Part shown: positions 53,583-62,460 of the stretch, in pieces
How positions within the stretch are numbered: position 1 is the stretch's first letter
How the letters are laid out: every line of letters begins with the position of its first letter
From: DASRJG01 sp032124015
GTDB lineage: Bacteria; Acidobacteriota; Polarisedimenticolia; Polarisedimenticolales; DASRJG01
Assembly: GCA_032124015.1 (NCBI GenBank)
Contig: JAQBEH010000022.1
Coordinates: 12,229-76,228, forward strand
DNA: 64,000 nucleotides
Direction: 5' to 3'
The notes under the pieces: model-generated
Told to the model about the DNA's origin: nothing
What the model saw: the letters and a program-made list of their open reading frames with translations, nothing else
Databases searched by the model: none
Translations under genes and position numbers: made by a program

Positions 53583-54512
53583 TTGTTCCAGGTTCAAAGT
53601 CTGGTCAAATGCTACGGATCCCTGCGCGCCGTCGATGGCGTGTCGTTCACGGTTGCGAAGGGGGAGCTTTATGGGCTCCTCGGCCCCAACGGCGCGGGCA
53701 AGACAACCATCATGTCGATGCTCTCGGGACTTCTGACCCCCGATGACGGTCGGATCCTCTTCGATGGGATCGACCTCGCCGGCGAGCCGCTGAAGGTGAA
53801 GGCCCAGCTCGGCGTCGTGCCGCAGGAGCCGGCGCTCTATGAAAACCTCTCGGCGCGCGAGAACCTCAGCTTCTGGGGCGGGCTCTATGGTCTGTCCGGC
53901 GCACCGCTGAAGCAGGCGGTCGATCGCGTGCTCGAGCTGGTCGGGCTCACCGACCGCGCGAAGGACCCGGTGAAGCAATACTCCGGCGGGATGAAACGCC
54001 GTATCAATCTGGCACTCGGGCTGGTGCACGGACCGCGCGCGGTGCTGATGGACGAGCCGACCGTTGGTATCGACCCGCAGGCGCGACTCAACATTCTCGA
54101 GGCGGTCAAGCAGGTCGCTGCGGCCGGTACCACGGTGATCTACACGACCCACTACCTCGAGGAGGTCGAGCAGCTCTGCGACCGGATCGCGATCATGGAT
54201 CACGGCAAGATCCTCGCGGAGGGAACGCTCGATGAGCTGAAGCGCCGCGTGGGTGGCCGCGACGTCGTCACGGTGAACGGGTCGTTCGACGCCGCCACCG
54301 TGCTGCCCCGCTTGACCGCGCTTGAGGGCGTGCAGGTCACGTCGACCGAGCCCGGGCGGATCGTGCTCTCGGTTGAAGGCTCCGGGCGCGGCGCGGTCGA
54401 CCTGCTCTCGCGCGTGCTTGCCGGCGGGCTATCGATCGATGGAATCTCGATCCAACCGCCGAGTCTCAACACGCTCTTTTTGAACCTCACGGGCCGCGAG
54501 CTGCGCGACTGA
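53583..54512 (+). CDS. ABC-2 type transporter ATP-binding protein
   Basis: The protein is 309 aa. Walker A GPNGAGKTT, Q-loop VVPQEPALYE, signature YSGGMKRRI, Walker B AVLMDEPTVGIDPQ and switch His in IYTTHYLEE are all intact. A C-terminal ~80-residue domain is typical of DrrA/CcmA-type exporters. It energises the two permeases that follow. No ATG is available; the TTG at 53583 follows GAGGTG at good spacing. Its TGA overlaps the next ATG. Confidence 0.93.
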   Translation: MFQVQSLVKCYGSLRAVDGVSFTVAKGELYGLLGPNGAGKTTIMSMLSGLLTPDDGRILFDGIDLAGEPLKVKAQLGVVPQEPALYENLSARENLSFWGGLYGLSGAPLKQAVDRVLELVGLTDRAKDPVKQYSGGMKRRINLALGLVHGPRAVLMDEPTVGIDPQARLNILEAVKQVAAAGTTVIYTTHYLEEVEQLCDRIAIMDHGKILAEGTLDELKRRVGGRDVVTVNGSFDAATVLPRLTALEGVQVTSTEPGRIVLSVEGSGRGAVDLLSRVLAGGLSIDGISIQPPSLNTLFLNLTGRELRD

Positions 54513-55789
54513 TGCGGCTCCTCGTTCACCTCGTCGTGAAAGACCTGAAGCGCAAGATGCGCTCGCCGCTAGGTCTGATTGCCGTGCTGTGTTTCCCGCT
54601 GCTCTTCGCGGGGATGATCGCTCTGGCGTTCGGCCACGGGGACAGCATCCCCAAGGTCCGCATGCTCGTCGCCAACGAAGATGACGGCCTCCTCGCGAAC
54701 GGGGTCGCCTCGGTGTTCACCTCGCAACAGGCGGCGAAGTACTTCGACGGCAAAACCGTCACCGTCGCCCAGGGCCTGGCGCTCATGGAAAAGGGGAAGG
54801 CGTCGGCTCTCCTGACGATACCCAAGGGGTTCACGAAAGACGTCCTCGACGGAAAGCCCGTGACGTTGAGGCTCTTGAGGAACCCCGCAGAGGGGATCCT
54901 CCCCGAGATCGCGGAGCAGGCCGCCGGGGCGCTGACGGACATCCTGGACGGTGCGCGGCGGGTGTTCGACAAGCCGCTCGCCGACCTGAGGCCGTTCTTT
55001 GAGGACGACGGCAAGGCGCCGAGCGACGCAGACATCATCGCGATCTCGCTGGCGGTCAAGCGGGGGATCGAGGGGATGTCGGACCTCGTCTTCCCGCCGG
55101 CGATCATTCTCGAGAGCGAAATGCTCGGCAACGTGACGGCGAAGCCTCAACCGACGGAAAAGAGGAAAGGCGACGCCCCGTCGTCGATCTTCCTCCTCGT
55201 TCTTCCCGGGGTCGCGGTGTACGGGTTGTTCCTCGTGGCCGATCAGGGGATGCGCGATGTGATGACCGAGCGCACGCTCGGCACGCTGCGGCGCCAACTC
55301 GCCGGGCCGATAGCACCGGAGACGATCATCCTCGGGAAGGCCGTTTACACCGCGGTGTTGGCAGGAATGGCCATCGTCGTGATCGGCGGAATCGGTGCTT
55401 CCCTCTTGACTACATCGGTCAGCATCCCCGCGTTTCTCCTCCTTTCCGGAGCGCTCGTCCTGGCCGTCACCGGGACGACGGCGGTGATCTACGGCGTCGC
55501 GCGTACCGAACGGCAGGCCTCGACTCTCGGGAACATGATCTTCCTCGCGATGGGGTTTCTTGGGGGCGGTTTCATCCGCGTCGAGGGACTCCCGTCGGCG
55601 GTGCGTGGTATCGCACCGTTCACGCCGCTGTACTGGGGGACGCAAGGCTACCGCGCGATGCTCGAGAATGGGGCCGGAGTTTCGGGGGTCGCGACGCACA
55701 TAGGTGTTCTTGCCCTCATGGGGATTGTCTTTCTCGGAATCGGTGCGGTGGCGCTGAGGCGGACGGCCCGCCGGGGAGTTTCGGCGTGA
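54512..55789 (+). CDS. ABC-2 type transporter permease
   Basis: The protein is 425 aa. One N-terminal helix (LIAVLCFPLLFAGMIALAF) precedes a ~200-residue extracytoplasmic domain and five or six C-terminal helices (from ~215), the layout of YhaP/NatB-like ABC-2 permeases. It pairs with the next permease to form a heterodimeric channel. It overlaps both neighbours (TGATG upstream, GTGA downstream). The substrate is unknown; drug or lipid export is typical. Confidence 0.88.
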   Translation: MRLLVHLVVKDLKRKMRSPLGLIAVLCFPLLFAGMIALAFGHGDSIPKVRMLVANEDDGLLANGVASVFTSQQAAKYFDGKTVTVAQGLALMEKGKASALLTIPKGFTKDVLDGKPVTLRLLRNPAEGILPEIAEQAAGALTDILDGARRVFDKPLADLRPFFEDDGKAPSDADIIAISLAVKRGIEGMSDLVFPPAIILESEMLGNVTAKPQPTEKRKGDAPSSIFLLVLPGVAVYGLFLVADQGMRDVMTERTLGTLRRQLAGPIAPETIILGKAVYTAVLAGMAIVVIGGIGASLLTTSVSIPAFLLLSGALVLAVTGTTAVIYGVARTERQASTLGNMIFLAMGFLGGGFIRVEGLPSAVRGIAPFTPLYWGTQGYRAMLENGAGVSGVATHIGVLALMGIVFLGIGAVALRRTARRGVSA

Positions 55790-56931
55790 GGTCGCTTCTG
55801 CTTCTCGCCGCGAACGACGTGCGCCTGACGGTTCGTGATCGCGCCGCAGCATTCTGGATTCTGCTGCTGCCCATCTTCCTGATCTGGCTGTTTGGAAGCA
55901 TAGGGGGCGGGAGCGGAACGCCGAAAGTCGCGCTGACGATCGTCGATCGGGACGGCGGATGGCTGGCCCAGTCGTTCTCCGGGGAGCTCGAATCGCCCAA
56001 CGTGGCTCTGACGATTCTCCGCGGTGCGGAGGTCGATGGCGAGGCCGCGAAAAAGGCGACGCGCTGGATCGAGCTTCCCGCGGGATTCACCGACAACGTC
56101 CTCGCCGGGACGCAGCAGGTGTTGAAGATCGAAACCGGCGAGAACGCCCAGGCCGACTATTCGCGCGCCGCGGAGGTTGTCGTCATCCGCGCCATCACGC
56201 GAACGCTCGCCCGTGTCGCCGAGATGAAGCAGTCGAGCGGTCCCATGAGTGCCGACACCTACGACGCGCTGCGCGCGCGCCCGCCGATCGTCACGCTGAC
56301 CACGTCCACTGCGGGGCACGGAACGGCGGTGCCCCAAGGCGTCGCCCAGAGCGTGCCGGGGATCATGACGTTCACGGTTCTCATGATGACGCTGATCTAC
56401 GGCGCGGTGTTCCTGACGATCGAGAAGCGCGAGGGCATGTTGAAGCGCCAGCTGACGCTTCCGATCTCGCGCCCGACGATCCTCCTGGGTAAGGTGCTCG
56501 GCCGCGTTTTCGTCGCGATGCTCCAGATCGTGATTCTCGTCCTCGCCGGCCGGTTCCTCTTTCAGCTCGATTTCGGGCATTCGACCGCGGCATTGTTTGC
56601 GCTCCTCATCAGCTATGCCTTCGCGGTCGCCGGGATCGCGACGTTTCTGGGTGCGATTCTCGCCAGTCCCGAGCAGGCGTCGATCGTCGGGTGGCTGGCC
56701 AGCATGGTCATGGCCGCGATGGGCGGTTGCTGGTGGCCTTCAGAGGTCATGCCCGAATGGCTCCGCACGGCGGCGCATGTCTTTCCGACGACCTGGGCGA
56801 TGGACGCGTTCCATGCGCTCATCAGCTTCGGACGGGGCTTCGAGGCCGTCGTCGTTCCCTGCGCCGTGCTGATCGGTTTCGGCACCCTGTTCTCCTGGAT
56901 CGGCGCGCGCAAGCTCCAGACGAGTGTTTAG
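55786..56931 (+). CDS. ABC-2 type transporter permease
   Basis: The protein is 381 aa with the same layout as the preceding permease: an N-terminal helix (AFWILLLPIFLIWLFGS), an extracytoplasmic domain, and a C-terminal six-helix block containing EKREGMLKRQLTLPISRPTILLGKVLG and WWPSEVMPEWL, both hallmark segments of ABC-2 permeases. It is the third gene of the exporter. Its stop TAG is the first three bases of a repeat unit. Confidence 0.9.
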   Translation: MRSLLLLAANDVRLTVRDRAAAFWILLLPIFLIWLFGSIGGGSGTPKVALTIVDRDGGWLAQSFSGELESPNVALTILRGAEVDGEAAKKATRWIELPAGFTDNVLAGTQQVLKIETGENAQADYSRAAEVVVIRAITRTLARVAEMKQSSGPMSADTYDALRARPPIVTLTTSTAGHGTAVPQGVAQSVPGIMTFTVLMMTLIYGAVFLTIEKREGMLKRQLTLPISRPTILLGKVLGRVFVAMLQIVILVLAGRFLFQLDFGHSTAALFALLISYAFAVAGIATFLGAILASPEQASIVGWLASMVMAAMGGCWWPSEVMPEWLRTAAHVFPTTWAMDAFHALISFGRGFEAVVVPCAVLIGFGTLFSWIGARKLQTSV

Positions 56932-56945
56932 GGGACACTCCCCTT
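56929..56945. repeat. TAGGGGACACTCCCC repeat supplying the ABC permease stop
   Basis: TAGGGGACACTCCCCTT. Its first three bases are the stop codon of the permease. It lies 3 nt from the stop of the convergent MoxR-like gene. Confidence 0.85.
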
Positions 56946-56947
56946 GT

Positions 56948-57784
56948 TCACAAAAACCGAAGCGCGTCGCTGCCTAAGACCCGCTCGACCGCATCGTGCA
57001 GCGCGGATTCGATCGTATCGGGCGCGCCGTCTTTGAGCCGCTTCAACGCATAGCGCGCGATGTTGATCCCGTCGCGCGCCGTGTACCGCTCGTCGGCTTC
57101 GTGCGCAGCCTGGAGGAAATCCGTCACGTACTGGAGGATCTCGTCGTCCGCGAACGGTAGGTTCTCCGCCAGGATCGCCTTTTCTTCATCGTGGTCCGGG
57201 AAATCGAGGTGGATCTGCGGCTGGAGCCGCGAGTGGATGTAGTCCGGCAGCTCGTAGGTCGACGCGTCGTCGTTCATCGTCGCGACGAAGCGAAATCCGG
57301 GGTGGGCGCGCACCTTGACGCCCGCCACGATTGACTCGACGTAGCGCCGGTTGTCGAGGAGCGGGGCGAGCGACGCCCACGACTTCTCGGACATGCGGTT
57401 CCCCTCGTCGATGATCGCGACGCCGCCCCTCAGCATCGCGGTGACGAGCGACGAGGCCACGTAGCGGATCCCCCCCTCGCGGTCGATCACCGGGGTGATC
57501 AGCAAGTCCTCGGGGCGCGTGTCCATCGTGGCTTGGAAGATGTAAACATCCTGGCCGCGCGCCTTTCCGGCGGCGTAGGCGAGTGTCGTCTTCCCCACGC
57601 CCGGTTTTCCCAGGAGGCGCGGGTTCATGGGGAGATCGCGCGGATCGACGACGCTCCACGCGGCCAAGAGCTGCTTTTGGGTCTCGGGCTGGCCGACCCA
57701 ACGGATGGGAAGCTCGTCGGGGTGGGCGAGATGGAGGGCGACTCCCTCGATTTCGATCGTCGAGCTCGCCCGTTTTTCCTTCAT
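56948..57784 (-). CDS. MoxR-family AAA+ ATPase
   Basis: The protein is 278 aa. Walker A LLGKPGVGKTTLA, Walker B GVAIIDEGNRM and sensor 1 FRFVATMNDD are followed by an arginine-finger region ELPDYIHSRLQP. The short AAA_5 core is that of MoxR/dynein-like chaperones that mature metal enzymes or act with von Willebrand-domain proteins. No VWA gene is adjacent, so the client is unknown. The ornithine aminotransferase gene ends 5 nt upstream on the same strand. Confidence 0.88.
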   Translation of the reverse strand: MKEKRASSTIEIEGVALHLAHPDELPIRWVGQPETQKQLLAAWSVVDPRDLPMNPRLLGKPGVGKTTLAYAAGKARGQDVYIFQATMDTRPEDLLITPVIDREGGIRYVASSLVTAMLRGGVAIIDEGNRMSEKSWASLAPLLDNRRYVESIVAGVKVRAHPGFRFVATMNDDASTYELPDYIHSRLQPQIHLDFPDHDEEKAILAENLPFADDEILQYVTDFLQAAHEADERYTARDGINIARYALKRLKDGAPDTIESALHDAVERVLGSDALRFL

Positions 57785-57788
57785 CGCG

Positions 57789-59009
57789 TCAGGCGAGCTC
57801 GCGGAAAACTGTTTCGATTCGCGTAAACGCCCAGTCCAGTTCGTCCTTGGTCACGTTCAGCGGCGGTGCGAAACGGATCGTGTGAACATGCGTTTCCTTG
57901 CAGAGGAGCTGCTTGAAGCGCAGGGCCTCGCAGAACCGGCGGGCACCGCCGGCCTCAGGTGTCAACTCGAGGCCGATCCACAGCCCCTTTCCGCGCACTT
58001 CCTTGATCCACTTGCTCTTCAATCCGCGCAGCTTCTCGAGGAAGTACGCGCCGAGCGTCGCGGAATTCTCGATCATCTTCTCGTCGATCAGGACCTTGAG
58101 CGCTTCGCGAGCGATCGCCGCCGCCATCGGGTTGCCGCCGAAGGTCGAGCCGTGGTCGCCCGGTTTGTAAACGAGCATCACCGGGTCGTCGGCCAGGATC
58201 GCCGAGACGGGGTAGAAGCCGCCGGATAGCGCCTTGCCGACGATGACGATGTCGGGGCGCACGCCCTCGTGCTCGAAGCAGAAGAACTTCCCGGTGCGGC
58301 CGAGGCCCGACTGGATCTCGTCGCAGACGAACAACACGTTGTGCTTCTTGCAGAGCGCCTCGATGCCGCGCAGATAGCCCTCGGGCGGAACGTGGATGCC
58401 GCTTTCCCCCTGGATCGGCTCGACGAGAATCGCCGCGACGTTGGGGTTCATGGCAGCTTCGATCGCCGCAAGGTCGCCGTACGGGAGCATCGTGAATCCG
58501 GGCGTGAGTGGTCCGAAGCCGTCGCGGTACTGTTGCTCTTCCGAGAAGCTGATGATCGTCGTCGTGCGCCCGTGGAAGTTTCCGGTGAAGACGAGGATTT
58601 CGGCCTTGTCCTTCGGGATACCCTTGACCGTGTACCCCCACTTCCGGGAGAGCTTGATCGCGGTTTCGACGGCCTCGGCGCCGGAGTTCATCGGGAGCAT
58701 CTTCTGGTAGCCCGAAAGCTGGGACATCTCTTTGTAGAGGAACCCGAGCTGATCGCTCCGGAACGCCCGTGAGGTGAGCGTCACGCGCTCGGATTGCTCG
58801 ATCATCGCCTTGCGGATGCGCGGGTGCGCGTGGCCTTGGTTCACCGCGGAGTAGGCGGCGAGGAAGTCGAGGTACTTGGTCCCCTCGACGTCCCAAACCC
58901 AGCATCCCGACGCACGATGAACGACCACGTCCAAGGGGTGGTAGTTGTGGGCCCCGTAGTCGTCTTCGAGCTTGATGTAATCGTTTGCCGAGAGCTTGAG
59001 AGCGTCCAT
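57789..59009 (-). CDS. rocD: Ornithine-oxo-acid transaminase (class III PLP aminotransferase)
   Basis: The protein is 406 aa. YGAHNYHPLDVV, MNSGAEAVETAIKLSRKW, GNFHGRTTTIISFS, CDEIQSGLGRTGK and VGKALSGGFYPVSA (PLP lysine) are characteristic of ornithine aminotransferase. It converts ornithine and 2-oxoglutarate to glutamate semialdehyde and glutamate, feeding arginine carbon to proline or glutamate. GGAGGTGACGC precedes the ATG. The glutamate dehydrogenase at 33 kb could complete the nitrogen cycle. Confidence 0.93.
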   Translation of the reverse strand: MDALKLSANDYIKLEDDYGAHNYHPLDVVVHRASGCWVWDVEGTKYLDFLAAYSAVNQGHAHPRIRKAMIEQSERVTLTSRAFRSDQLGFLYKEMSQLSGYQKMLPMNSGAEAVETAIKLSRKWGYTVKGIPKDKAEILVFTGNFHGRTTTIISFSEEQQYRDGFGPLTPGFTMLPYGDLAAIEAAMNPNVAAILVEPIQGESGIHVPPEGYLRGIEALCKKHNVLFVCDEIQSGLGRTGKFFCFEHEGVRPDIVIVGKALSGGFYPVSAILADDPVMLVYKPGDHGSTFGGNPMAAAIAREALKVLIDEKMIENSATLGAYFLEKLRGLKSKWIKEVRGKGLWIGLELTPEAGGARRFCEALRFKQLLCKETHVHTIRFAPPLNVTKDELDWAFTRIETVFRELA

Positions 59010-59089
59010 GCGTCACCTCCACGAAAGAAATGGCAAGATATCATGCGGCAGTTGACGCTTCCCGGGCCGGGCGGAATAATCCGGACCTC

Positions 59090-61666
59090 ATGAGTAACCA
59101 ATCGCCCGGCGATTCTCCCGTCGGGCGCAAGCAACGGCTCCTCCTCCGCATCGAGCGATTCAGCCGAGAACGGTTCAAGCTCGTTTTTGCGGGCGCGCTG
59201 ATCCTGCTCCTCGCATCGACCTGGATCAGTTCCCACATCAAGATCGAGTCGGACGTGTTGAACCTGATCCCGCGCGGGAACCGCCAGGTCGACACGTTTC
59301 GCGAGGCGCTGCACGAGTTCGGCTCGATCGACTACCTCATCGTTCTGTTCGAGGCCGCACAGGATGAGGGCCCCGACGAAATCGAGGACTTCGCCGATCT
59401 GTTCGCCGAGAAACTGAGGGCGCGCGAGGATCTCGTCCGGAGCGTCGAGTACCGGTTCCAACCCGACGCCAAGTTCATGCAACTTTTCTCGGAGAACGCC
59501 CTCCTCTTCGTCCCGCCGGAACAACTTCCTCAGATTGCCGGCAAGCTCGATGACGAGGCGATCCGCCGCCAGATCCGCGAGAACAAGATCGCGCTCTCCT
59601 CGCCGACCGCTTCGATCGCCGAGGGTCTCCTGCTTCGGGATCCTCTCGGCCTGATGCCGCTGTTCGTCGACCGGCTGTTGGCCCATCGCGGCGCGCTCAA
59701 GGTCGATCTGTCCGACGGGTACTACCTCTCGAGGGATAACCGCACGCTGATCATGTTGGTGAAGCCGTCCCACCCGTCTCAGGATCTCGCGTTCTCGCGA
59801 AAGCTCCTCGCCGCGGCCCGGGACGACGCCGAGGAGGTGCGCGCCACGCTCCTCGCCGACGGCGACGGGGGAGGCGGGACCGAACTGCGCTTCGGCGGCA
59901 ATCCCGCCGCTCTCACCGAGGAATCGGGATTGCTGAAGCGGACGGTCGTCTTGAACGGTGTCGTGGCGTTCGTCGCGGTCGTCCTCCTCTACTGGATCTG
60001 CTATCGGCGGCTCGCCGCGCTGTTTTATTCCTCCGTGCCGCTGATCGTCGGACAGGCGATCACCTTCGCGGTTGCGACGATCGTGCTGGGGAGCCTGAAC
60101 TCGGCGTCGGCGTCGCTCCCCGCCTTGTTGATGGGGTTGGGGACCGACTTCACGATCCTGATGTACGCGCGCTACGTGGAGGAACGCCAGGGGGGCGCGT
60201 CCGTTGCGGAGGCGACCGGGCGGATGGTCGGCCAGACGGGACTCGGCGTATTCACGGGGGCCATCACCTCAGCCGGGACGTTCTACGCGATGTGCGTGGG
60301 CAGCTTCCGCGGCCTGAGCGACCTGGGCTTTCTCGTCGGGACCGGGGTCCTCATCTGCGCGGTGGCGATTCTCTTTCTCCTCCCGGCGATGATCGCGTGG
60401 AACGAGGGGCTCGGAAAAACCCGAGAGCGCAAGGTCAAGAAGCTCCACCTCCAGTCCTTGGGGCTCGAGCACCTGATCACGTTTTCGGTCAAGCATCGGG
60501 TCGGCGTGATCGCGGGGATCTCGGTGCTGACGATCGCCGCTTCGGCGCTCGCGCTGAATCTGGATTTCGACGCGAGCGTCGATTCGCTGCGGAGCGGCGA
60601 TGCGCCGTCGTTTGCGGTCCAAAAAGAGATCACCGAGAAATTCGGAGCCTCGCTGTCCTACATGATGGCGATCGCCGAAGGGCAAGACGTCGACGAGGCG
60701 GTTCGAAGGACCCACACGATCGAGGAGCGCCTGAAGCCGTTCCTCGCGGACGGCACCGTCGGATCGTACGAGTCCATCCTCACCTACCTCCCTCTGGCCG
60801 AGCAGCAACAGCAGGTCATCGACGCGGTCCGCGGCCAAGATGCGGCGGCGTTTGACGCGGATCGCATCCGGACGACGCTCCACGCGGCCCTCGCGGAAAA
60901 CGGCTTCCGCGAGGAGGCGTTCGCGCCCTACTTCGAGCAGATGCAGCGCTTTTTGGCGCCTGCCCGGCCCATCACCCTGGACGACCTCGAGCACAACGGA
61001 CTCGGCCGGATCGTCGAGCGTTACGTGCATCGCGGGTCGGGCCGCGTGAAAATCGTGACCTACCTCCATACGACTGATCCCAGGTGGCGCCGCAACCCGC
61101 CTCCGGGACTGGTCGAGGCCCTTCAGGCCGGCGACCCGGGCATCGTCGTTACCGGTACGAACGTCGTTGGGCGCGAGCTTCGCAGGATCTACCTCTACGA
61201 CTCGCGGGTCGCGGTCGCGCTTGGCCTTGCGCTCGTGGCGATGCTGCTCTGGTTCGACTTCCGAAGCGCGAAGTTGACCGCGATCGCTCTGGCACAGGTC
61301 ATCTCCGGGGTCCTCATGATGCTCGGCTGCATGAAGCTCGTCGGCATGCAGATCAACTATGCGAACGCGTTCGTCGCCACGATGATCATGGGGGTCGGAA
61401 TCGATTATGCGATCCACATCGTCCATCGCCTCTCGGCCAACGGCGGCGTGCTCGACGAGGGCGTCATCGAGACGGGCAAGGGGGTCATCCTGGCCGCGGC
61501 CACCAACGTCGCGGGCTTCGGAACGCTCGCCTTCGGTAATTACCCGGCGATGCGCAGCGTGGGCATCGTGGCGCTCATCGGCTCTTTGACGTGCTTGCTG
61601 ACGGCACTGACCTTGGTGCCCGCGTTGATGGTCAAGGCCCGGGCTTTTCCCCAGGAGGCGAAGTGA
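59090..61666 (+). CDS. RND-superfamily (MMPL/HpnN-like) lipid transporter
   Basis: The protein is 858 aa. One helix (~residues 30-48), a large periplasmic domain, then five helices with LPALLMGLGTDFTILMYARYVEE and GVFTGAITSAGTFYAM; a second periplasmic domain; and a second five-helix block with ATMIMGVGIDYAIHIVHRL. The intramembrane Asp in both GxxxDF/DY motifs is the proton-relay residue of MmpL/HpnN carriers. It probably moves a lipid such as a hopanoid or polyprenyl conjugate toward the outer membrane. Its stop overlaps the uppP start. Confidence 0.88.
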   Translation: MSNQSPGDSPVGRKQRLLLRIERFSRERFKLVFAGALILLLASTWISSHIKIESDVLNLIPRGNRQVDTFREALHEFGSIDYLIVLFEAAQDEGPDEIEDFADLFAEKLRAREDLVRSVEYRFQPDAKFMQLFSENALLFVPPEQLPQIAGKLDDEAIRRQIRENKIALSSPTASIAEGLLLRDPLGLMPLFVDRLLAHRGALKVDLSDGYYLSRDNRTLIMLVKPSHPSQDLAFSRKLLAAARDDAEEVRATLLADGDGGGGTELRFGGNPAALTEESGLLKRTVVLNGVVAFVAVVLLYWICYRRLAALFYSSVPLIVGQAITFAVATIVLGSLNSASASLPALLMGLGTDFTILMYARYVEERQGGASVAEATGRMVGQTGLGVFTGAITSAGTFYAMCVGSFRGLSDLGFLVGTGVLICAVAILFLLPAMIAWNEGLGKTRERKVKKLHLQSLGLEHLITFSVKHRVGVIAGISVLTIAASALALNLDFDASVDSLRSGDAPSFAVQKEITEKFGASLSYMMAIAEGQDVDEAVRRTHTIEERLKPFLADGTVGSYESILTYLPLAEQQQQVIDAVRGQDAAAFDADRIRTTLHAALAENGFREEAFAPYFEQMQRFLAPARPITLDDLEHNGLGRIVERYVHRGSGRVKIVTYLHTTDPRWRRNPPPGLVEALQAGDPGIVVTGTNVVGRELRRIYLYDSRVAVALGLALVAMLLWFDFRSAKLTAIALAQVISGVLMMLGCMKLVGMQINYANAFVATMIMGVGIDYAIHIVHRLSANGGVLDEGVIETGKGVILAAATNVAGFGTLAFGNYPAMRSVGIVALIGSLTCLLTALTLVPALMVKARAFPQEAK

Positions 61667-62460
61667 TCCTCCCTCTCCCGCTGATCGCGCTTCTCCTCGG
61701 CCTCGTCGAGGGGATCACGGAGTTCCTGCCGATCTCCTCGACCGGCCACCTGATTCTTGTCGAGCGGCTCTGCGGCTTGACCGGAGACCGCGCGGAGGTG
61801 TTCGCGATTTTCATCCAGATCGGTGCGGTGCTGGCAGTCATGGTGGAATATCGCGCGAAACTCCTCGCGGTCGCCCGCGGTGCCATGACCAGGTCGCCGG
61901 AGAGGTCGTTCGCACTGAGCATCGCGATCGCGTTCCTGCCTGCGGCCGGGACCGGACTGCTGACGCACGATTGGATCAGCGACTATCTGTTTGGGCCCCG
62001 TACCGTCGCGGCCGCTCTGGTCGCGGGAGCGATCGCGATCCTGGCGATCGAGCGGTGGAAGCCGGCGCCCACGATCGATCGCGTCGATCGGGTCGGACCG
62101 GGGCGCGCGGCGTTGATCGGCCTCGCCCAGTGCGTGGCTCTGTGGCCCGGCTTTTCTCGTTCGGCGGCGACGATCTTGGGTGGACTCCTGTGCGGGCTCG
62201 AACGGAAGGCCGCGACCGAGTTTTCGTTCTTCCTCGCGATTCCGACCCTGGGCGCCGCGACCGTCTACAACATCTGGAAGAAGCACGACGCGTTGATCCC
62301 CGGCGATCTCTTGTGGCTGTTGGTAGCGACGGCGGTGTCCTTCGTCGTCGCTTGGGCGGCGATACGTTGGTTGCTGCGCTTCGTCGCCACGCACGACCTG
62401 ACCCCATTTGCGTGGTATCGCATCGTGCTGGGAATCGTCGTGTGGTGGAGCTTTCGATGA
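61663..62460 (+). CDS. uppP: Undecaprenyl-diphosphatase (BacA type)
   Basis: The protein is 265 aa with eight hydrophobic helices. LGLVEGITEFLPISSTGHLIL (catalytic Glu and Ser-rich loop) and LWPGFSRSAATILGGLLCGL (Arg-Ser motif) are the two re-entrant active-site loops. It dephosphorylates C55-PP for recycling of the cell-wall carrier lipid. The GTG at 61663 overlaps the preceding stop and has AGGAGG upstream. Sitting in one operon with the RND lipid carrier suggests linked polyprenyl-lipid traffic. Confidence 0.94.
   Translation: MILPLPLIALLLGLVEGITEFLPISSTGHLILVERLCGLTGDRAEVFAIFIQIGAVLAVMVEYRAKLLAVARGAMTRSPERSFALSIAIAFLPAAGTGLLTHDWISDYLFGPRTVAAALVAGAIAILAIERWKPAPTIDRVDRVGPGRAALIGLAQCVALWPGFSRSAATILGGLLCGLERKAATEFSFFLAIPTLGAATVYNIWKKHDALIPGDLLWLLVATAVSFVVAWAAIRWLLRFVATHDLTPFAWYRIVLGIVVWWSFR

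Noticed and set aside
62396..62406. GACCTGACCCC copy inside uppP
   Set aside because: It encodes conserved-looking uppP residues (DLTP) in frame; a chance match to the 11-mer seen at 11776.
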